A stretch of 64,000 nt of DNA from Topomyia yanbarensis (lineage: Eukaryota > Arthropoda > Insecta > Diptera > Culicidae): NCBI RefSeq assembly GCF_030247195.1, contig NC_080671.1, positions 85,310,370 through 85,374,369 on the forward strand, given 5' to 3'. Positions 35,501-44,500 of this stretch are shown in pieces. The position numbers and the translations under genes were made by a program. The notes below the pieces were generated by a model, which saw nothing but the letters and a program-made list of their open reading frames with translations, ran no database searches and was not told the origin of the DNA. The stretch's first letter is position 1. Each line of letters starts with the position of its first letter.

Positions 35501-38500
35501 TGGAAGCGGAACCATGCTTGGTGTATCATGAGGGCGAATCATGTTACACATACGTCGAGAATGAGTCTACGGTTCGCCGGGGTTGCGTTTCGGACTATGC
35601 ACTATGTGAAGATAATCCGTTGTGTATTCCTTGTAGCAACGAAAATGGCTGTAACTCCCAGAACTACATGGTTTCGAATGAGCTGTCGTGTGTGAAGTGC
35701 CTAACCAGTGCACAGTGCGAAGGAAATGCATTCGGATCGAATTGTGAGAAGCAAATACTGCTAGGGCGAACAGATGCATGCTACATCCAATATTGGTTGG
35801 GTTTAGAGGTTCAAAAAGGATGTTTGTCTGATTTGAGCGATAGCCATTCTTGCTCTGACAGTAGCCTTGTGAACAATGACGAGTGCTCTTTTTGTTTTGA
35901 ATTCGATTGTAACCGGGGACCATCTATTTGTTACCAGTGTAACTCGGAACACGACATGGATTGCTCTGAAGTCGTCGGCCGACAGTATCTGACGGAGTGC
36001 GAAGGAGAATGTGTGTCGTTTATCAACAAGGATGGATACACCGTACGAGGATGTATCGAATCTTTCTCAAGCAACGAAATTGAATGTGATGATTCTGAAC
36101 AGTGTGAAATTTGCAAGCATAAAGAATGCAATTCAGCAGTACTTCCTGTTGATCGTTTGAAATGCTATCAATGCGAGGGTTCCCAGCTAGATTGCTTGAA
36201 TCCTTTGAATTCACATAGCTATGCTTGCCGAAGGTACAGTGAGAGCGATAGATGTTTCACGTATTTTGAAAACACTACATGGGTTACCAGAGGTTGTCTG
36301 TCGGACAAGGATGACAATACTTGCACAAATGAATGCATTCCATGTGGGTCAACAGGCTGCAATAAACAAGAGGCTCTTCAACCGAACGCTCTTTCTTGTA
36401 TCACCTGTCAAGGCACCGAATGCGATGGAGAGAGTGAGGGTACAGTTTGTACCGAAAAGATTCTACTAGGTCGTCAAGATTACTGTTATTCGTATGAGGA
36501 TGGGCCAAAGCTACAAAAGGGATGCCTCAGTGATTTGAAGGCGGATGATGAAGTCACTTTCAATTGTCACGATAACGAATCTGGCAAGTGTGCGCTCTGC
36601 GGTAATGATAACTGCAATGGTGACTTTTATTATTGTGTTGCTTGTAACTCTGCTGAAAACCCCGAATGTGGCGGTTCAATGAATGTCGTTCCACCGGATA
36701 TGATAGAGGATTGCCCCGAAAGGCAATGCGTGTCATACATTGATGGTAAGATCTGTTAAAGTAAGGGGGATAAGGTGTGGTTAATTTATGATTATCGGTG
36801 CTTACTGTATTATAACCACAGACTAACAGACATAACACTATGAAGGAATTCCCTAAAAAACATCGATCCGACAATTTTCCCAGAACACTAGCTCCACCTT
36901 TTATTCACGGTTCCAAACACTCATTTGCTGGTGGATTACCCCCAAAGGGTTGGGAACAATTTTTCACTAGTGGTCTACTCCCCATATGCTTGTTCATATG
37001 TCAGTGGCGCCATAATTGCAAATGTGGCCACAGTCCCAACTACAAATATATTTAAAATGATCGTTAAAGCGGGCGAAGCATTGTTTTCGAGTGTTACGTC
37101 TGTGTTATAACTCTAAGCATTATTTAGCGTGTAAGCTTTGTTTACACGAATTTCGTGCCAACATCACGACGAATGACGTTTCCGCGCGAAATTTGGTCAT
37201 TAAATTAATGAAGACCTACCTCCTAATTGACTCATCGACCCCCAATGTCTCCTATAAACAGATCGTCACCTCTCCCTCTCACCGATCGGGCCAAATCTCT
37301 CTCGTTATCTATTTTTAGATCCAGTGGACTGCGCCAGGGCAGACATCAACATGCCCCTCCATAGCTCTTTCACTGCCAACTGTTTGGTGGCGACAGAGTT
37401 AGGAAAGGGGGCAAACAGTGATAATAATTATCTCAAGCCTTGAGCGCAGTCCACTGGACCTAAAAATAGATAACGAGAAAGATTTGGCCCGATCGGTGAG
37501 AGGGAGAGGTGATGATCTGCTTATAGGTCGATGGGTCAATTAAGAAGTATTGGAGGCTGCGGCGGTGATCAAAAAAACTGGTGGGAACATGTGATGGCAT
37601 CATCACAGTTCCTCGATGGCGGAGTGGTTAACGCACCCAACTAGAGACTGGGAGATCGCAGGTTCGATTCCTGCTTGAGGACATATCTTTTCTCAGTGTT
37701 TACAATAAAGGTGAATTTTCACCGTTACTTTATTCTCACCGTTCCGGTCATTCTTTCTCTGTCTGTTTTCCAGTGGACACGTTCATAAAAATCAAACTTG
37801 TGCTGGACGGTGAAGAACAGTAACCTCGGAAGCTACCGGAAGTCCGCTTTGACGTAAGTCTCATCATCCATGACGGGACAATGAAGCTTCGTCAGCATCT
37901 GGGTGTACACTGTACAGTTTCCGGGCCCATGACTTCCCACCGAATTTTGCCGTTCGTTACGATTTAGAGCCTTCTGCACTTTGCACGTATGCAGTCCCTC
38001 TCAGTCCGTGACTCTCTAAACGAAAAATTTGGACAGATTAAACTTGTTGGCCACATCCCTGACCGAAGCATTGGGATTCCGCACTGCACTGCATACTTAT
38101 GATCCTGATCACTAATAGAAAATCCATTCTGACCGCATTCCTCCTTCCATTCAATGCTCAGAGTTTGGTGGTAACATTTAATCACATGACGCACCGTTGA
38201 CTGCACGATTCCGAGTTGTTTTTCGAAGTCCCGATGAGAGAGTTGAGGATTTTACAGGTGCCTGGGCAAAATCAATTCGCGATGTTGCTTTTTGGGTGAC
38301 GCCATTTTTTCGAAATTTCCAAAAACTGGCAGCTATAAAAATACAGTGTAAACAATACACTCTAAACTACTTCTACCCAAATTTTCAAGAGAAAATACCC
38401 AATGGGTTATTTTCTACAGTGTTTTTTCCGTGATGCAATTTGATGTGGGACAATCTTTATCCATCCGGAGGTCGTGCAAATGGCTTACTGAACGAGTACC

Positions 38501-41500
38501 GGCTGGTGCTCTAAGACAATTTCGTTAGATTTTCAGATCGGCGTGCACTCAGTACACTACCGCGGGTGACGGAAGTTTAAGAGCGATTTTCTCGAAACTA
38601 ACTCAAAAACTAATCCACGAATTGACTTGATTTTTATATGAGAATGCACAATATGTGTAGCCTGTCGATGATCACAGAAAACTGAATAAGAAAATTTCTC
38701 CCTATTATTTTGAAGAAAAATGAGATAATTTTACAGTAAAATATGAGATTTTTTGGTTTTCATGAAGCCATTTTCCGAAACTCGAACTTTTTTCTATTTT
38801 TTTTTGGTTCATCGAGTAACTACAAGTCTAAGCTTATTAAATTTCATATGTCAGACAAGTTTATCAAGAGTAATCGTGTTCGCCGCGGCGCTCCTCGACG
38901 TGGAAATGGTTGGACGTCTACTCTTGGAACGATCGGATTTTTTTCGTGCACAATGAATGTATAAATAAATCTTAACATTACACAAAAGAGCAATTGTTAC
39001 CTTACCTTCAACATAGTAAAACAAAATAACTTTCGGTTTGAGCACTTTACACCAGACGTCCTCCTTAATGTCATAGAAACATAAATGGGACAGAACAGCA
39101 CAGATCTTGGAGCGAGCTAAATTCATTAGCAGGGAGAAGACAGGGGGCAGGCATGGCGTAGTTGATAAATCGATTGCCTTGTACACAGTTTACATGGGTT
39201 CGATTCCCAACCCCGCACGTAGGGCTAGTTTTTTCTGCTGATTTTTTTACCCGGAAAAAGAATAACCCTAAAGTTCAAACTTATATAATTGAAATGAAAA
39301 AAATATCGAGAAGACAACTCTATATCATACCACAGACTAACAGACATAACACTTAAAAACAAAGCTTCACCCACTTTAACAGTCATTTTAAATATATTTG
39401 TAATTGGGACTGTGGCCACATTTGAAATTATGGCGCCACTGACATATGAACAAGTATATGGGGGATAGACCACTAGTGAAAAATTGCTCCCAAACCTGAG
39501 GGGTAACACACCAGTAAATGAGTGTTTGGGACCGTGAATAAAAGGTGGAGCTAGTGTTCTGGGAAAATGGTCGGATCGATGTTTTTTGAGGGAATTCCGT
39601 CATAGTGTTATGTCTGTTAGTCTGTGATCATACCGTACGAATTGAAGTGTCGTCGGTGTCGAGAGCAGCTCCGTAATAACACAAAGTGGCTGGTATCCAA
39701 CGTAAGTCGACCCAGTCCTGGGCTTGGAAAAATTAAAAACTCCTCGTTTGATATAGAATTACTAAGATTAGAGGCGGTTTTCTTAGCTTTTCTATATGAG
39801 CTTCCTCAAGCTATTATATTTGGTGGCCCCCAAAGAGAAAAATATGATTTTAAAGAAATAGCGTACTATTATCGAACTTCGTTTACGACCGTTCCGGCAT
39901 TGCCGTGGCGAAAATTACGGTGGAATCGATGCAACCGAAGTTCCGTGACGTGATGTCTACGTGGTAGAATCGCGGGATGACGCACATTGTAGGCGATGTG
40001 GTCAACTGCCGCGTTTCGACCCCATTCACGTAGTAAACCCTTCTTGTCCAGCTTCTGCATCATTTGGTAGACGGAACTAGTTTTCACGATGACTTCCTGA
40101 CCGGTCTCATTCAGCGCTCTGTTTAACAGTGCTGCAATTTCGTTCGGGTAGTGTTTATGTTGCACCAACTTGAAGAGGGTTTCTTCAGCATCCTTCAATT
40201 CCGACTGTTGCTGCTGCCCACTATATCGTGGTTGTTTCTTCGATCCGTTGTGTAGAAAACGGATAAGGTATGCGGTCGCATGATCCTACGTTGAACCGTG
40301 ATGTAGGATCGATGCACGCATTTCTTCCATGGTTACCGCCACTGGTTCTTTGTGACAGGTCCAATCTACTTCCGAGAGACTCATGAAGTGCGATGCTTGG
40401 GACCACTTGTCCTGGTTGAAGTACGATCCACTGCCCCATTACGTTGTTTCGTCCGTCGGTTTGGATTTGGAAGGCACCCACTGACATTCGGTTACCGAAA
40501 GCTCAAGTATTTCGCCCACTTTACAGGACACGAACTGTCGATAGTTTCGAGGGTCGGCAATAATCCAGGATTTTTACCGTACCGTACCACTACACACGGC
40601 TGCAGTTCCAGCCAGAGAATAGACCACGGTTTTTGAGCAGCGACCTTTGATTTTGCCACTATAACGCTGCACTGGGATTTTCCGTGTGCGTTGAAGTATA
40701 GATAAATAAATCGCGCAAGAATATGCTACTTCGCTTGCGTCAACAAACTCATGCATTTCAACCACGTGGTAGGTTCTTCTCGTGGCGTGGGGGAAGTAAC
40801 ATCTGGCAATTCGGATCTCCGCTATAGGGTTGATCATCTTAATCCATCTCTGCCACTTCGCATAGATTAGATCGCGAACTTGTTCGTTTCCAACGGTGCC
40901 TTTCCGGCAAAAGTCCTCGATCACGACTGGGTTTTGTGGATCATTTCCTGAATATCCGAGCTCACCGCCACCCCATACTATCGAAGGCGGAATAGTACGG
41001 CTGGAAGTAAAGAGAGTTGATCCGGACCTTTGAGAAGAGCGCTGTTGATTGAGACTCCATCGATTTTGGCTTCTGCATCCAAAATCACGCAAACCGTTGC
41101 TGGTTTCGTAGAGTTTATTACCGCTCCCACCGGGAGATACCATACCCTTCTTGGATCTGCTGCATCGATCTCCGCTTTCGTAGCCCTGTGCACGAGACCA
41201 TCTGCTTCGTATTCGCACATCTGTCGATCCGGATCGCGATCCATTCTGCGTTCGGGACATTCTAGACGACGTATCGCCATCGTGTAGCTGTGCAGGAATT
41301 CTACATTATCTTCTTTCCACAACAAACCCGTTTTTCTACTCGTCGGTTTGTAGTTTCCGAGATGCTTAGCGCTCGTTGGTCTTCCCTAATCATTGGAATG
41401 ATTGTCGGATGCACATCTACTTCTTCGATGGCGAGAAACTACTCCACCGTATGCAGCCATCGCTACGACTGACAACATGCAGCCATCGCTACTACTGTAC

Positions 41501-44500
41501 CTGTACGCTGAATTAAACCCACACATATTGTTTATATTTAGGATTTTCCTAGTAAGACGAAACGTGTTTTGCACACAAGTGGTCGTTCAAAATTACAGCC
41601 AGTGGAATAACACACAAGTACTTAGTGGAAAGTCTCCTGCCTAAACAGTTGTAGTCTTTTATCCAGCGGATTTGGTTTGGAAATTATCTAGAGGAAATCT
41701 CACTCTAGAATAATGCCATACAAAAGCACGCAGAAAAATAATTTTTAATGTCAAATAATATGAGGGTTGAAATAATAAATTTACCAAGTTGTTCTGTGTT
41801 CAATAAAAAATACATGTTTATATAAATAAAACAATTGTTGAAATAATTCTGAAGAATTTATTGGATCAAACATGGAAAATAGTTGGACCAACAAATTTTT
41901 TTATTGATTTTATCATAACAACAATCGAAACAACAAACAACTTTGTTGAATCAATGAGGTTATTTTGTTGAATAAAACTAATAAAATATTTGGATCAATG
42001 CATGTCAAATGTTCAATACAAAAAACATTTTTGTTAAATCAAATAATATCTTTTATTGTTTTAAACACAACAAATATTTGAATCAATGCATAGCAAATAT
42101 TGAAGCAAAACCAATTTTATTGTATATAAAATATGCCTATTCTTTAATAGGAACCAAAGGCCAACTGTCATGGTGACAAATTTAGAACAAACCATTACTC
42201 GCTGACAACAGATAACATCAGTACAAATGAACCTCACAAAGTAAATACTTGCCATTGACTTATTGGCCTTTCTCTAAAAACAGGCTACAAACGCATTAAT
42301 TATACGCAGTCAAATCATTCTGGAACCGCTTCGGAATCCTGAATGGATGCAGTATGGCCCAGTCAAACCCATTCCGGGATCGGTTAGCAATTCTGAATGG
42401 ATTCATTATGAGTTCCAGCTCAAAGGCAACAACCGATTCCGACTCAACCGTTTGTTGCATTTGAGCGAGAATCCATAAGGGATTCCAAACCTGTTCCGGA
42501 GTAGGTTTGCTTGGAATAACATGAAATTTTATTACATGCAGCGCATACGATTCCAATCACCGTCCCTTTATATAGTACCTTTGGCCGTGCGCGTGGTTTA
42601 TTCCAGATATGCGCTATAGTGCTTCAGAGTCTCGGCTTTTCCAAAAACATTGCAAAAGGCGCACGAATACGCTGTGTCTTCCTGTTGGACCAGAGATGGT
42701 GAAGTACAGGAAACTTCCCTCTCGAACGGGTATTATTTATCTCTGGTGCGCTGACGTGTTTTCAGTTCTGCGATTGTCGTTTTAAGCCACAAAGGGTGTT
42801 TTGGTTGAGTCCTGGAATAGAGGAAGGCACCATAAAACGCACCGTGTGCATTCGACTTAATTTATTCACTAACCTTTGTGCGACATCATGATTATTTTCA
42901 AGCTGCACTTGCGCCCTTCGAGTCCGGAAAATCTGAGCACTATACGAATTCACCGAAAACTGAATTCCCTGATTTAAAAATAGCGAATTTTTCCAGCATT
43001 GACGCACGTGGAAAAAGTTTTCTTCTTCGTAGCAACTTTTATTTTTTATTTGTTTCAATTCAACAAGGACTGTTGATGTAATGCATTCAGTCCTTCTGAA
43101 TCAATTAGCTGCATGGTTTTGTTAGAATCACTGATTTGTTTGGAACAAACAATAGTTTTGTCGATCTTCGAAAAGCACAGATAACAAAACTTGTAAGATT
43201 GATTCAAAAGATATTTTGGTTGATCTAACCAAAAAAATAAGATTGCTTTAATAAATTCCTTGGTTCACAATAAAGAATTTTTATCGATTAAAAATGAAGA
43301 AATAATTTATAGAATCAAACATGCACAATTCTTTTGCGTGAGCAAGTTCTTTCAAACCTGAAAAGAATAGTTGTCCTCAAAATTGCCCAAAATCGCTTTC
43401 GAAAGAAAGTAGGGAAACTCCTTTTATTACCGAAGCTTTTGGACACATGAAAAATTCCTTTCCAAAAAGAGTATGGTAACTAAAACTAAATTCACTTACT
43501 TGCCTCACTACTTAAATAATATTGCTCTAGCGACTTATGTAGTTCTGCTTTAATCTCATTTGGCGATTCTACGTTGAAACCGCTCGCAGATAGCGCTGGA
43601 AGGAAAGTGTTGCTGATTTTATTCTGTTCTGTCATAGTGCATATATTTTATGTAAACATTGGTAAAAAATGACTTTTAAACACCAAATTACCGATCAATT
43701 TGTTGATAATTGTTTATGAAAATGAAGGAAAACCATCATTTTATAAGATGATGAGTAAACATCTTGCGAAAAGAGTGTAAAACATAGTGGTTTCTAACAT
43801 TATTCGCAGAGCTATATGCGCGCTGTTTTGAAATGTAATTTGTTGAGCACCGTAGCCGCCGCAACAGCATTTCCCGTTCGTCCTAAGTTAAGCTAAACCT
43901 TCATGAGATGGTGTAAATTCATGAAACTCTCCAGATCAGGCGAGGAAAGAATATATCCGGCTAATAGGAAAGTGTCAGCTTTGTATCATGCACAGCAGAC
44001 CCTTCTCTCCGATAGTCTTCACTGAATCTCCTACGTAGTTCAAAATATGAAGGAGTTCGACATTGGTACTGATTGGGTCTCCGTTTCGAGTTGGAACTTT
44101 ATTTATGGAACGATTTATTATAACCACAATAATACCCCAATTACATTTCGAAGAAATATATGAGTGAAATAGTTGCAAATGGCTGTAATTTCAGAATAAT
44201 TGCAAATAAAACTAAATTTCTTACTCGTTTCATTCATATTTTGGCAGTGGTAAGCTTTTTCCGAGAAGATAATGAAGATTTTGTTGTAAGCTACGACTCA
44301 CTTACGGGTGAAAAAAAGCAAACTGTATCACTTTGCCAGTTCATGAGCTGAATCATAGGTGTCGCATGACTAATTTTGGCTTTGCCGCAAATCGCCATTC
44401 ACTTGTGCCGATGAAAATCTAAACCCCGTGTTACTCTTGTTATTTGACAGTGCTCGCTACACTGAATGATACACATTTCTTAAACACTGAGAAATTTTCA

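Noticed and set aside
35567..36874. Minus-strand frames opposite exons D and E
   Set aside because: Shadow frames of a long Cys-rich coding exon.
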